NCBI RefSeq assembly: GCF_022340605.1
Contig: NZ_JAJDNQ010000105.1
Location: 29,761-93,760 of the forward strand
Source of the DNA: Thiohalocapsa sp.
Lineage (GTDB): Bacteria > Pseudomonadota > Gammaproteobacteria > Chromatiales > Chromatiaceae
Reading direction: 5' to 3'
DNA length: 64,000 bases
The notes beneath the pieces are model-generated. The model was not told where the DNA came from, did not search any database, and saw nothing but the letters and a program-made list of their open reading frames with translations. A program made the translations under genes and the position numbers. This document shows, piece after piece, positions 27,804 to 37,214 of this stretch. The stretch's first letter is position 1; each line of letters opens with the position of its first letter.

Positions 27804-30800
27804 ATGATCCGCTTACCTCGTGTCCCGGTCGGCCGGTCCGAATTCGCCAGCCCGCTCGCGCTCGGCATGCTTGCTTGCGCGCTGTTGTTCGCGCCAGCCG
27901 TGGTGCGAGCCGAAGGCCAGGTTGCAACTCGTCCCTATGTGCCGGCGGCGCTCGCGCCCTGGGTCGATTGGGTGCTGGGCGACCACGACGAGCATGCCTG
28001 TCCCGTCGGTTCCGGCGGCGAGCGGTTGTGCAGTTGGCCGGGCCGGCTTCAGCTCGCGATCGACGACCGCGGCGGGCGCTTCGAGCAGTCCTGGGTGCTG
28101 GAGATCGAGGACTGGGTGCCGCTGCCCGGCGGTGGCGCCCAATGGCCGCAGCAGGTCAGCGCCGATGGCGAGCCGATCGCCGTCGTCGAGCACGACGGGC
28201 ACCCGGCGGTGCAACTCGCACCCGGCAGGCATCGGTTGACCGGCCAATTCCTCTGGCCACGGCGGCCCGAGGTGCTGCCGGTGCCGCGGTCGGTGGGCCT
28301 GTTGTCGCTGCGCCTGGACGGTGCCGAGGTGCCGGCGCCACGGCTCGATGCAGACGGCGGGCTGTGGCTCGGTGGTGGCAAGGCAGCCAAGGCGGCGGCC
28401 GCGCCCGATGCCCTGAGCGTCGAGGTGATGCGCCGCATCGACGACGACGTCCCGCTCAAAGTCACCACCCGGCTCGCGCTCGATGTGTCCGGCCAGACCC
28501 GCGAGGTGCGGCTCGGGCCGGTCATGCTCCCGGGCGGCATCCCGCTGCGCATCGACAGCCCGCTGCCCGCCCGGATGGTGCAGGACGCCGATGCCCCCGC
28601 CTCGTCCCCAGGCTCGCCCCCGGACACGCTCCAGGTGCAGCTGCGCCCCGGCCGCTGGGTGCTGAGTGTCGAGAGCTACCATCCCGGGCCGGTGACGGCG
28701 CTGACGCTGCAACCGCACGCGGCGCCCTGGCCGGACCGGGAGGTCTGGGCCTTTGCCGCCCACCCGGATCTGCGCCAGGTCGAGGTACGTGGTGCGGACC
28801 TGGTGGACCCGCGCCAGACCCTGCTGCCGGCGGACTGGCAGCGCCTGCCGGCTTACTTGCTGCGCCCCGGCGGGACGCTGGCGCTTCAGCCGCTGCGCCG
28901 CGGTGCCCTCGGCGCCGACCGGATGCGGCTCGACCGGCAGCTCTGGCTCGACGACGGCGGTGTTGGCTTCAGCCTGCGCGACCGGCTCAGCGGGCAGTTG
29001 GAGCAGCGCTGGCGGATCGACGCAGAGCCCGTGCTGAAGCTCGGCCAGGTGCGGCTCGACGGCGAGCCGCGCTTCATCACCCGACTGGGGAGCCAATCCA
29101 AGTCCGGTGCCGAGGGCGTCGAAGTTCGCCAAGGCCACCTGAGCCTCACCGCCGATGCACGCATCCTGACCGGCCGCGTCGGCTTCACGGCGGCGCTGCC
29201 GGTCGCGGGCTGGGCGCTGCCGCTGGACGGGGTCGCCACCAGCCTGCATCTGCCGCCGGGATGGGACCTGCTGGCCGTGGCCGGCACCGACAACCTGCCG
29301 GACAGCTGGCTCGCGCGCTGGTCGCTGCTGGATATCTTTTTGGTGCTGATCGTCGCAACGGCGGTGGGCCGGCTGTGGGGCTGGCCCTGGGGGCTACTGG
29401 CACTGCTGACCTTGGCGCTGACCTGGACCGAGCCCGGCGCCCCGCGCTGGGTCTGGCTGCACATCCTGGCCGCCGCCGCGCTGCTCCGGGTGCTGCCGGC
29501 GGACCCGGGCCGGCGCGCCTTCCGCTGGCTGCGCCGGCTGCTGCGGCTCTACTACCGCGGCGCGCTCATCGTGCTCGCCATCATCGCCGTGCCCTTCCTG
29601 GTGACGCAGGTCCGCGACGGGCTGTTCCCGCAGCTCGATGTCCGCGTCGGCGGGCCGGGCATGCAGGCGGGTGGGGCGGTGCCGAGGTTCCAGTTTCCGG
29701 CGGCGCTGTCGGACAATGAGGTCCAGGGGGAGGCCGCTCCAAGTGCCCCGAGCCGCGCTCGGTTGGCGAAGTCGGCGGCTCGGCCTAAGGCGGCGCCGTT
29801 ACCCGCCCCTCGGTCGGCCCCGCTGCCCACGCTGGAGCCGAACGCCCTGGTGCAGACCGGCGCCGGCGTGCCGGACTGGAGCGGGCGGGTCTTTCAGCTG
29901 GACTGGAGCGGCCCGGTGCCCACCGGCGAGGAGGTGCGGCTCTGGCTACTGCCGCCCGCCGCCGCGCTGGCCCTGGCGCTGATCCAGCTCGTGCTGGTGA
30001 CGCTGCTCGGGCTGCGGCTCGCGGGCTGGCCGCGGTCACCGCGCACGGCGTCGATCGCCACCGCTGGCCTGCTGCTGGTCGGCGTCGCGCTGCTGGCACC
30101 GGCCGGCAACGCGCTGGCACAGAGTCCGGCGGCGGCCGACACCGCGGCAGCCGCCGTCTTCCCGCCGCCGGAACTGCTCACCGAGCTGAAGCGACGCCTG
30201 GAGGAGCCGCCCGACTGCCTGCCGGCCTGCGCAGATATCCCGCGGGCCACGCTCACCGTGACCGCGGATGCGCTGGAGCTGCTGCTGGTGGTGGATGCCG
30301 CGGAGGCGGTGGCGCTGCCCATCCCCGGCAGCGCCGAAGGCTGGTCGCCTACCGCGCTGCGCCTTGATGGCGAGGCGCTCGACGGGCTCCGGCGCGGCGC
30401 GGATGGCGGCCTGCTCGCACCGCTGCCGGCCGGCCGTCACCTGCTGCTGCTGACCGGCTCGCTGCCGCCGTCAAATCAGCTCGACCGGCCGCTGCCGCTG
30501 CCGCTGCGCCCGCGGCAATTGGAGGCGCGGGTCGCCGCGCCCTGGCTGCTGGAGGGCCTCGCCGCCGACGGCCGCCCCGGCGATCAGTTGCGGCTGCTGC
30601 GCGAGGCCCTGCCGCCGACGCAGCAGGCCCAGCCCTGGACTGGCGCCCAGGGGCAGTCCCAAACCGGAGCCCACACCGGACCCCAGCCCGGCGCCCTGCC
30701 GCCGCTGCTCGAGGTCACCCGCACGCTGCGGCTCGGCCTCGACTGGACCCTGCACACGCAGGTGCGCCGGCTCTCCCCGGCCACCGCGCCGGTCACGCTG

Positions 30801-32084
30801 CGGGTGCCGCTGATTCCCGGCGAGTCCGTCACGACGCCCGGCAGGCAGGTGGACGACGGCGGCATCCTGGTCTCGCTGCCGCCGGGGCGTGAGCGCTTGA
30901 GTTGGTCTTCCACCATGACGCCGGTGGACCGGCTCACGCTCACCGCCGCCACCGACCCCCGGCTCACCGAAGCATGGCGCCTGGAGATCAGCCCCATCTG
31001 GCATCTGGAGACGAGCGGCATTCCCGCGGTGCAGAACCTCGGCCGCGCCGAGCGTTGGCTGCCCACCTGGCGCCCGTGGCCCGGCGAGACCCTGGAACTG
31101 GACCTGTCGCGCCCAGTCGGCGTGCCCGGCCCGACGCTCACGCTGGACCGCAGCCGCTACGAGCTCGAGCCCGGCCGCCGCGCCACCGACGCGACCCTGG
31201 AGCTGACCCTGCGCAGCAGCCAGGGCGGTCGCCACCGGCTGGTGCTGCCGCAGGGCGCCGAGCTGACCCGCCTGACGGTGGACGGCGAGCCGCGCCCGCT
31301 GGCCCTTCAGGGCCGCGCGCTGGACCTGCCGCTGATCCCCGGCAGTCAGCAGATCGCGCTGGACTGGCGCATGCCGGCGGGCCTCGGCACCGTCTACCGG
31401 CCGCCGGTGGTGGATCTCGGTATCCCCGGTGTCAACGCCGACACCGAGATTCGCCTCGGCAGCGACCGTTGGCTCCTGTGGACCGGCGGCCCGGGCACCG
31501 GCCCCGCGGTGTTGTTCTGGGGCCTGCTCGTCGTGCTGGCCCTGGCCGCGGTGGTGCTTGCGCGCTCGCGATTGACCCCGCTCGGCGTTCTCGACTGGCT
31601 GCTGCTCGGCATCGGCCTCAGCCAGGTGGAGCCCTGGGCAGCCGCGCTGGTAGTGCTCTGGCTGTTTGCCCTGGGCCTGCGCCGCCGCCTCGACGGGCAG
31701 GCCCCGCGCTTGAGCTTCAACCTCGCCCAGATCGGCCTGGTGCTGCTCAGCATCGCCGCCCTTCTGGCCCTGTTGAGCGCCGTGCAGCAGGGGCTGCTCG
31801 GCGCCCCCGCCATGCAGGTGGCCGGCAACGGCTCCTCGCCCACCGATCTGCGCTGGTACCTGGATCGCCAGGGGCCGCAGACCGTGCCGGTCACCGTGGT
31901 CTCGGTGTCTATCTGGGTCTACCGGGCGTTGATGCTCGCCTGGGCGCTGTGGCTCGCGTGGCGTCTGCTCGGCTGGCTGCGCTGGGGTTGGCAGGGCTTC
32001 GCCGAGCCGGAGCTCTGGCGTGGCGCTCCGCCAAAGACCGGGGCCGGGCGGCTCGCCGAGGAGGAGCTTTCGGTGGATCTTTGA
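27804..32084 (+). CDS. Large polytopic membrane protein with duplicated extracytoplasmic domains
   Basis: A 1426-residue protein I cannot assign to a named family. The ATG at 27804 gives a signal sequence or anchor (LALGMLACALLFAPAVVRA). Residues about 40-510 are a beta-rich extracytoplasmic region, followed by several membrane segments at about 510-620 (IFLVLIVATAVGRLWGWPWG; LIVLAIIAVPFLV). After a Pro/Ala-rich linker come further membrane segments (AALALALIQLVLVTLLGL and ATAGLLLVGVALLA). A second extracytoplasmic region spans about 780-1220, and a C-terminal membrane bundle spans about 1240-1410. The starts of the two outer regions align by eye: C...RLQLAIDD...LAPGRHRLTGQF near residue 66-156 and C...RATLTVTAD...LPAGRHLLLLTGSL near 803-893. 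This indicates an internal duplication. It stands alone; function is unknown. Confidence 0.75.
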   Translation: MIRLPRVPVGRSEFASPLALGMLACALLFAPAVVRAEGQVATRPYVPAALAPWVDWVLGDHDEHACPVGSGGERLCSWPGRLQLAIDDRGGRFEQSWVLEIEDWVPLPGGGAQWPQQVSADGEPIAVVEHDGHPAVQLAPGRHRLTGQFLWPRRPEVLPVPRSVGLLSLRLDGAEVPAPRLDADGGLWLGGGKAAKAAAAPDALSVEVMRRIDDDVPLKVTTRLALDVSGQTREVRLGPVMLPGGIPLRIDSPLPARMVQDADAPASSPGSPPDTLQVQLRPGRWVLSVESYHPGPVTALTLQPHAAPWPDREVWAFAAHPDLRQVEVRGADLVDPRQTLLPADWQRLPAYLLRPGGTLALQPLRRGALGADRMRLDRQLWLDDGGVGFSLRDRLSGQLEQRWRIDAEPVLKLGQVRLDGEPRFITRLGSQSKSGAEGVEVRQGHLSLTADARILTGRVGFTAALPVAGWALPLDGVATSLHLPPGWDLLAVAGTDNLPDSWLARWSLLDIFLVLIVATAVGRLWGWPWGLLALLTLALTWTEPGAPRWVWLHILAAAALLRVLPADPGRRAFRWLRRLLRLYYRGALIVLAIIAVPFLVTQVRDGLFPQLDVRVGGPGMQAGGAVPRFQFPAALSDNEVQGEAAPSAPSRARLAKSAARPKAAPLPAPRSAPLPTLEPNALVQTGAGVPDWSGRVFQLDWSGPVPTGEEVRLWLLPPAAALALALIQLVLVTLLGLRLAGWPRSPRTASIATAGLLLVGVALLAPAGNALAQSPAAADTAAAAVFPPPELLTELKRRLEEPPDCLPACADIPRATLTVTADALELLLVVDAAEAVALPIPGSAEGWSPTALRLDGEALDGLRRGADGGLLAPLPAGRHLLLLTGSLPPSNQLDRPLPLPLRPRQLEARVAAPWLLEGLAADGRPGDQLRLLREALPPTQQAQPWTGAQGQSQTGAHTGPQPGALPPLLEVTRTLRLGLDWTLHTQVRRLSPATAPVTLRVPLIPGESVTTPGRQVDDGGILVSLPPGRERLSWSSTMTPVDRLTLTAATDPRLTEAWRLEISPIWHLETSGIPAVQNLGRAERWLPTWRPWPGETLELDLSRPVGVPGPTLTLDRSRYELEPGRRATDATLELTLRSSQGGRHRLVLPQGAELTRLTVDGEPRPLALQGRALDLPLIPGSQQIALDWRMPAGLGTVYRPPVVDLGIPGVNADTEIRLGSDRWLLWTGGPGTGPAVLFWGLLVVLALAAVVLARSRLTPLGVLDWLLLGIGLSQVEPWAAALVVLWLFALGLRRRLDGQAPRLSFNLAQIGLVLLSIAALLALLSAVQQGLLGAPAMQVAGNGSSPTDLRWYLDRQGPQTVPVTVVSVSIWVYRALMLAWALWLAWRLLGWLRWGWQGFAEPELWRGAPPKTGAGRLAEEELSVDL

Positions 32085-32632
32085 GGTGCCCATGTTCGGC
32101 GGGAACAGGCCCGCCGCGGCGGCTCGGTTCGTCAGGAGTCTTGCCAGAGCGTGCGTGCCGTGGGAGCGGCGTCCCCGCCGCGACTGCACGTACGTCGCGT
32201 CGGGGTCTGGGCTTCGCCTTCACAACTGAAACGTCGCGGAGGGGTGGATAAGCGAAGAGACTTCTGTATGGGAGGACGGGCAGACGCAGGAGGCCCGATA
32301 AGCCAGCGCTTCGCTCACGCGCGATGTCGGGCTTCGTGCCTCAGCCCGATCTACGGAGCTACGTGCTGCCGGTCGGGCCGACGGTAGCAATGGAGTCGGG
32401 TTGGCGCAGCGTAATCCGACGTCGGGCGTCGGTAAGCCGTTGATTGTCGGGTTACACTGTCGCCAACCCGACCTACGATCCTGCACACAGGTCGACGGGC
32501 CGATTGCAGGTCGGGGCGCTGACGCGGTGTGCCCGGCTCGATGCCTGGCGCGCGGTGGGCCGGCTGGAAGCCAGCGCTCCCAAAGCGCTGGGCACGCGGT
32601 GGGGCGGCTGAAAGCCGGCGCTCCCAAGCCGG
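32085..32632. other. Intergenic repeat cluster before ftsX
   Basis: No gene is supported. In order: a family A half-copy (32160-32185); a segment with CAACTGAAACGTCGCGGA shared with 45843 and, inverted, with about 7870; an inverse family C copy (32281-32355); a family B copy (32395-32476); and near 32560-32625 two short copies of a GGCTGGAAGCCAGCGCTCCC-like unit. Confidence 0.7.
32281..32476. repeat. Adjacent family C (inverse) and family B repeats
   Basis: Family C in inverse orientation (GACGCAGGAGGCCCG through CTCAGCCCGATCTAC) is followed after 40 bases by family B (GTCGGGTTGGCGCAGCG through CCAACCCGACCTAC). Each part matches copies elsewhere in the window. Confidence 0.75.
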
Positions 32633-33580
32633 CTACACCGGCCGCAGCCGCCGCAGGTGGCGGCCGACCGCGATGCGGCTGCCGATGACGCCGAGCACGG
32701 CGGCGAGGCCGAGCAGGGTCAGGGATTCCGGCGGGCCGAGGCCCACCAGGGTCAGCTCGGTGTCGTAGAGGGCGGCGAGGTGCGACACCGGCGCCTGAAG
32801 CAGCGCGATGGCGGTGGCGACCGTGGCCCAGGCGAGCATGCCGCCAAGCAGGCCGTACCAGGCGCCGGCATAGAGGAAGGGCCGGCGGATGAAGGCGCCG
32901 GTGGCGCCCACCAGGTCCATGACCTGGATCTCGTCGCGGCGGTTCTCGATCTCGAGGCGAATGGTGTTACCAACCACCAGCACGACGCCGAGCGCCAGCA
33001 TGCCGCCGAGCAGGAGCGTGCCGTCGCGCAGCAAAGACAGGATGGCCTTGAGGCGCCGCACCCAGCGCGCGTCGGCCTGGGCGAAGTCCACGCCGGGCAG
33101 GGCCGAGAGCCCCTCCACCAGGGCGTCGACGTCGTCGCCGTCGACCAGGTCCGCCGCCGGGTAGACCGCCAGCACCACGGGCATTGGATTTTCTTTGAGC
33201 TGGTCCAGCGCGCCGCCCAGGCCGCTGTATTGGCGGAACTCGGCGAGTCCGGCCTTGCGCGAGATGACCTGCACGCGGCCGATGTCGATGCGCGTGCGCA
33301 GCGCCGCGGCCAGGCGCTCGCCGGCGGCCTCGTCCATATCCGGTGACAGGAACAGCGACAGCGCGGCGCCGCGGCGCCAGTCGCCGGCCAGGTGCTCCAG
33401 GTTTTTGGTGATGGTCAGCAGGGTGGCGGGCAGCGCCAGCGCGATGGCGATGGCAGCGACGGTCATCAGGGTGCCCAGCGGGGCGCGGATGAGCCGGTCC
33501 AGGGTCTCGATGGCGGCGCGCCGGTGGTCGGCCAACCAACTGCCGGCGCGGCGCAGCCAGCGGGGCCGTCGGTATTTCAT
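32633..33580 (-). CDS. ftsX: Cell-division ABC transporter permease FtsX
   Basis: A 315-residue FtsX with four membrane segments: one after the N-terminus (PLGTLMTVAAIAIALALPATL), then a periplasmic domain of about 100 residues that contacts EnvC-type amidase activators. Three more follow near the C-terminus (LLLGGMLALGVVLVVGNTI; WYGLLGGMLAWATVATAI; LTLLGLAAVLGVIGSRIAV). The cytoplasmic NTIRLEIENRRDEIQVMDLVGA block is the conserved FtsE-coupling segment. Downstream of ftsE but separated by 82 bases containing a family B repeat, whereas the pair normally overlaps or nearly so. Confidence 0.95.
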   Translation of the reverse strand: MKYRRPRWLRRAGSWLADHRRAAIETLDRLIRAPLGTLMTVAAIAIALALPATLLTITKNLEHLAGDWRRGAALSLFLSPDMDEAAGERLAAALRTRIDIGRVQVISRKAGLAEFRQYSGLGGALDQLKENPMPVVLAVYPAADLVDGDDVDALVEGLSALPGVDFAQADARWVRRLKAILSLLRDGTLLLGGMLALGVVLVVGNTIRLEIENRRDEIQVMDLVGATGAFIRRPFLYAGAWYGLLGGMLAWATVATAIALLQAPVSHLAALYDTELTLVGLGPPESLTLLGLAAVLGVIGSRIAVGRHLRRLRPV

Positions 33581-33598
33581 GCGCGGGCCTTCTCTGTA

Positions 33599-33632
33599 GT
33601 AGGTCGGGTTAGCGCAGCGTAACCCGACCTAC
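33599..33632. repeat. Compact family B palindrome between ftsE and ftsX
   Basis: A 34-base element: GTAGGTCGGGTTA, a short GCGCAGCG centre, then TAACCCGACCTAC, a near-perfect hairpin. It is followed by GCCGAATGCTTCCACGG, the inverse of the sequence that precedes family B at 418-576 and 7647-7801. Confidence 0.85.
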
Positions 33633-33662
33633 GCCGAATGCTTCCACGGGCTCTTGGCGTGG

Positions 33663-34349
33663 TCACGGTGCCGGCTCCGCTGGCCGCGGCAGCGCATCGG
33701 CCACCAGCCGCCCCTGCTTCAGCACCAGGGTGCGATGGCCCAGGGACTGAATCAGGTCCAGGTCGTGGGTGGCGATGAGCAGGCTGACGCCCACCTGATA
33801 GAAGCGCTCGAACAGCCGGAAGATCTCCCGCGACAGCTCCGGGTCCAGGTTGCCGGTGGGCTCGTCGGCGAGGATGACCTCGGGGCGGCCAACCACGGCG
33901 CGGGCGATGCCGACGCGCTGCTGCTCGCCGCTGGAGAGCGTCAGCGGCAGCGCGCGCTCGAACTTGAGCAGGCCCACCTGGTCCAGCGCCGCGCGCACGC
34001 GCTTGGCGATCTCGTCCCGCGGCATGCCCGCGGTCACCAGCGGCAGGGCGACGTTGTCGAAGACGCTGCGCTCCGCCAGCAGCCGGTGGTCCTGGAACAC
34101 CATGCCGATGCGCCGGCGGTGCGCCGGGATGCGCCGGCGCGGCAGGCTCGCCAGGTCGTCATCGCCGACGCGGATGCTGCCGCGGGTGGGGCGCTCCAAG
34201 AGACCGATGAGCTTGAGCAGGGTGCTCTTACCGGCACCCGAGTGGCCCGTCAGGAAGGCCATCTCGCCGCCGCCGAGCCGGAAGCTCACGTCACGGAGGG
34301 CATCGCCGCGCTCCGGGTAGCGTTTGCTGACGTGCTCGAATTCGATCAT
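33663..34349 (-). CDS. ftsE: Cell-division ABC transporter ATPase FtsE
   Basis: A 228-residue ABC ATPase that with FtsX controls septal peptidoglycan hydrolysis. The start at 34349 gives MIEFEHVSKRYPERGDALRD. Walker A is TGHSGAGKSTLLKLI, the Q-loop is GMVFQDHRLL, the signature is LSSGEQQRVGIARA and Walker B is VILADEPTGNLDPE, followed by IATHDLDLI. Second gene of ftsY-ftsE-ftsX on the minus strand; a family E repeat lies in the 169-base gap after ftsY. Confidence 0.96.
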   Translation of the reverse strand: MIEFEHVSKRYPERGDALRDVSFRLGGGEMAFLTGHSGAGKSTLLKLIGLLERPTRGSIRVGDDDLASLPRRRIPAHRRRIGMVFQDHRLLAERSVFDNVALPLVTAGMPRDEIAKRVRAALDQVGLLKFERALPLTLSSGEQQRVGIARAVVGRPEVILADEPTGNLDPELSREIFRLFERFYQVGVSLLIATHDLDLIQSLGHRTLVLKQGRLVADALPRPAEPAP

Positions 34350-34413
34350 CGCCAATGAGGGGCTAGGGGCTAGATTGCTTGACGGCGCCAAATGCGTGCA
34401 TTTGAGTTAAGTT

Positions 34414-34460
34414 CGTTGTCGTTGTCGTTGTCGTATTCGACTACACGACCCCGACCCCGA
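34414..34460. repeat. Family E hexamer array between ftsY and ftsE
   Basis: GTTGTC units lead into GTATTCGACTAC and then ACGACCCCGACCCCGA, a partial inverse of the array. Same plan as 20045-20118 and 59742-59815, and like the latter followed by a segment with GAGCGATGAGC or a variant. Confidence 0.75.
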
Positions 34461-34518
34461 TAGCTGTTTCGCTTGCGAGAGCGATGAGCATGCCTCGTCC
34501 GTCTGAGGCAGCGCCTCG

Positions 34519-35700
34519 CTAGCTGCTCATGAGGGCATCGAGGAACACGTCGGCCTCGAAGTGCCGCAGGTCCTCGATCTTCTCGCCGACGCCGATGAAC
34601 CGAAACGGCACCTGAAGCCGCTCGGCGATGGCGAACAGGATGCCACCCTTGGCGGTGCCGTCGAGCTTGGTGAGCGTGATGCCCGTCAGCGGCACCGCCT
34701 CGTTGAACTGCACCGCCTGGTGCAGGGCGTTCTGGCCGGTGGTGGCGTCCACCACCAGCATCACCTCGTGCGGCGCGTCCGGGTCGATCTTCTGCATGAC
34801 CCGGACGATCTTCTTCAGCTCTTCCATCAGGTTGATCTTGGTGTGCAGCCGGCCGGCGGTGTCGGCGATTAGCACGTCGAAGCCGCGCGCGGTGGCGGCC
34901 TGCAAGGCATCGTAGATCACCGAGGCCGGGTCGGCGCCGGCGTGCTGCGCGATGACGGGCACGTCGTTGCGCTCGCCCCAGGCCTGGAGCTGCTCCACTG
35001 CCGCGGCGCGGAAGGTGTCGCCGGCGGCGAGCATGACCTTGTTGCCCTCGGCCTGGAGCTGCTTGGTGAGCTTGCCGATGGTGGTGGTCTTGCCGACGCC
35101 GTTGACCCCCACCATCAGGATCACCTGCGGGCGGCCCGGGGCGGGCTGGCGGACGGGGGCATCGGCGTTGCGCAGGATCTCTGCCAACTGTTTGCGCACC
35201 GCCTCCAGCAGGCCCTTGGGGTCCGAGACCTCACGCAGCTTCACGCGGTAGGCGAGGTCCTCGATGATGCGGGTGGTGGCCGGCACGCCCACGTCGCCGG
35301 CCACGAGCAGCATTTCCAGCTCCTCCAGCAAGTCCTCGTCGATCTCCTTCCGGCCGGTGACCAGCTCGGCGATGTCGGCATTGAGCACCTCGCGGGTGCG
35401 GGCGAGGCCGTTGCGCAGGCCGGCGAACAGACCACGGCGTGCCTCCATCTGCTCGCCGGCGGCGCGCTCGGCGATGGCCTGGGCGAGGCGACCCGAGGGC
35501 GGCTCGCCGGCTGGGGTGTCGGCGCTTGGAGCAGGCCGCGGGGGCGGCGCTTTGGGCGCCTTGGGCGCCTTCGCCTTGGGCGCTGGTGCCGGCGGCGCGG
35601 GCGGTGCTGGCGCAGGCTCCTGCGGCGGCAGTGCCGCAGGAGCATCGGCCGCGTCGACCTCGGGCTCGACCTTCCGCTTCTTTTTTCCGAATCCGAACAT
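34519..35700 (-). CDS. ftsY: Signal recognition particle receptor FtsY
   Basis: A 393-residue SRP-receptor GTPase that docks SRP-ribosome complexes at the inner membrane. A basic start (MFGFGKKKRKVE) and an Ala/Pro/Lys-rich acidic-basic A domain (to about residue 80) precede the NG domain. GTPase motifs: G1 LMVGVNGVGKTTTIGKL, DTFRAAAVEQL, G3 IADTAGRLH and G4 TKLDGTAKGG. First gene of the ftsY-ftsE-ftsX run and divergent from the M16 protease pair, an order also seen in Pseudomonas. Confidence 0.97.
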   Translation of the reverse strand: MFGFGKKKRKVEPEVDAADAPAALPPQEPAPAPPAPPAPAPKAKAPKAPKAPPPRPAPSADTPAGEPPSGRLAQAIAERAAGEQMEARRGLFAGLRNGLARTREVLNADIAELVTGRKEIDEDLLEELEMLLVAGDVGVPATTRIIEDLAYRVKLREVSDPKGLLEAVRKQLAEILRNADAPVRQPAPGRPQVILMVGVNGVGKTTTIGKLTKQLQAEGNKVMLAAGDTFRAAAVEQLQAWGERNDVPVIAQHAGADPASVIYDALQAATARGFDVLIADTAGRLHTKINLMEELKKIVRVMQKIDPDAPHEVMLVVDATTGQNALHQAVQFNEAVPLTGITLTKLDGTAKGGILFAIAERLQVPFRFIGVGEKIEDLRHFEADVFLDALMSS

Positions 35701-35810
35701 GAGTGTGTCTTACGAAATCGTCAGTTTGCCGCCGCCTCGGTATCAGCGCATTGTATCAACACCCAATCGACGCCACGTGCCTGTCCACCGAACACGACGG
35801 GTTGAGAATC

Positions 35811-37214
35811 ATGCGTATCGCTTTGCTGCTGCCGGCACTCCTGCTCGGCTTCGTCTACAACGCCGCGGCGGACGTGCAAGCGCCGCCGGAGGTGCACGAG
35901 CGGGTGCTCGAAAACGGCCTCAAGGTGCTGGTCAAGCCCGATCACCGGGCGCCCATCGTCACCTCTCAGGTCTGGTACAAGGTGGGCTCCAGCTACGAGC
36001 CCGGTGGCATCACGGGCGTCTCGCACCTGCTCGAGCACATGATGTTCAAGGGGACCGAGCACCTGAAGCCCGGCGAGTTCTCGAAGATCATCGCCGAGAA
36101 CGGGGGCGACGAGAACGCCTTCACCGGCGACGACTACACCGCCTATTTCCAGACCCTCGCGGCGGACCGCCTGGAGGTCTCCTTCCGGCTGGAGGCCGAG
36201 CGCATGCGCCGGCTTACGCTGCCGGCAGACGAGTTCAAGAAGGAGCTGGAGGTGGTGAAGGAGGAGCGTCGCCTGCGCACCGACGACGACCCGCAGTCCC
36301 TGACCTACGAGCAGTTCGCGGCCACCGCCTACCAGGCGTCCCCCTACCGTAACCCGGTCATCGGCTGGCCCAGCGACCTGCAGTCGATGCAGGTGCAGGA
36401 CCTGCGCGCCTGGTACCACAAGTGGTACGCGCCGAACAACGCCACCCTGGTGGTGGTGGGTGACGTGGACCCTGAGCAGGTCTTCGCGCTCGCCGAGAAG
36501 TACTTCGGGCCGCTCAAGGCAGAGCACATCACGCCGCCCAAGCCGCGCACCGAGCCCAAGCAACTCGGCGAGCGCCGCCTGGTGGTGGAGGCGCCCGCCA
36601 AGGAGCCCTACCTGCTCATCGGCTACAAGGTGCCGGCGCTGTCCAGCGCGGACGAGGAGTGGCAGCCCTACGCGCTGGAGATGCTCGCCTCGGTGCTGGA
36701 CGGTGGCTCCAGCGCCCGCTTCAGCCGTGAGCTGGTACGCGGCAAGCGCATCGCCGCCGCCGCCGGCGCCGACTACAGCGCCTACACCCGGCTGCCCGGC
36801 CTTTTCACGCTGAGCGGCGTCCCCGCCAGCGGCCACAGCGTCGACGAGCTGGAGCAGGCCCTGCTGGAGCAAATCCAGCGCGTGCAGACCGAGCTGGTGG
36901 CGCCCGGGGAGCTGGAGCGCATCCGCACCCAGCTCATCGCCTCGAAGGTCTTTGAGAAGGACAGCGTCTTCTACCAGGCCATGCAACTCGGCCAGCTCGA
37001 GACCGTCGGCCTCGGCTGGCAGCTGGTGGACGACTACGTGCAGCGGCTGTCGGCGGTGACGCCGGAGCAGGTCCGCGCCGTCGCAGCCAAGTACCTGGTG
37101 CCGGAGGTGCGTACCGTCGCACGGCTGGACCCGCAGCCCCTCGATGACACCGATGCGCAGCGCAGCGCCGCCGTCACCGCAGCAGCCACCGGAGCCCAAG
37201 GCTATGTCCGTTGA
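35811..37214 (+). CDS. Exported M16 family zinc protease (active subunit)
   Basis: A 467-residue pitrilysin/insulinase-class metallopeptidase. The ATG at 35811 gives a signal peptide (MRIALLLPALLLGFVYNAAA). The inverted zinc motif HxxEH is H72-L-L-E75-H76 (VSHLLEHMMFKGT), with the distal Glu in LEVVKEERRLR. The C-terminal inactive M16 half has the usual RFSRELV-type motif (DGGSSARFSRELVRGK). It overlaps the next gene by 11 bases; the two should form a heterodimer in which this partner supplies the metal. Substrate unknown, probably periplasmic peptides. Confidence 0.93.
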   Translation: MRIALLLPALLLGFVYNAAADVQAPPEVHERVLENGLKVLVKPDHRAPIVTSQVWYKVGSSYEPGGITGVSHLLEHMMFKGTEHLKPGEFSKIIAENGGDENAFTGDDYTAYFQTLAADRLEVSFRLEAERMRRLTLPADEFKKELEVVKEERRLRTDDDPQSLTYEQFAATAYQASPYRNPVIGWPSDLQSMQVQDLRAWYHKWYAPNNATLVVVGDVDPEQVFALAEKYFGPLKAEHITPPKPRTEPKQLGERRLVVEAPAKEPYLLIGYKVPALSSADEEWQPYALEMLASVLDGGSSARFSRELVRGKRIAAAAGADYSAYTRLPGLFTLSGVPASGHSVDELEQALLEQIQRVQTELVAPGELERIRTQLIASKVFEKDSVFYQAMQLGQLETVGLGWQLVDDYVQRLSAVTPEQVRAVAAKYLVPEVRTVARLDPQPLDDTDAQRSAAVTAAATGAQGYVR

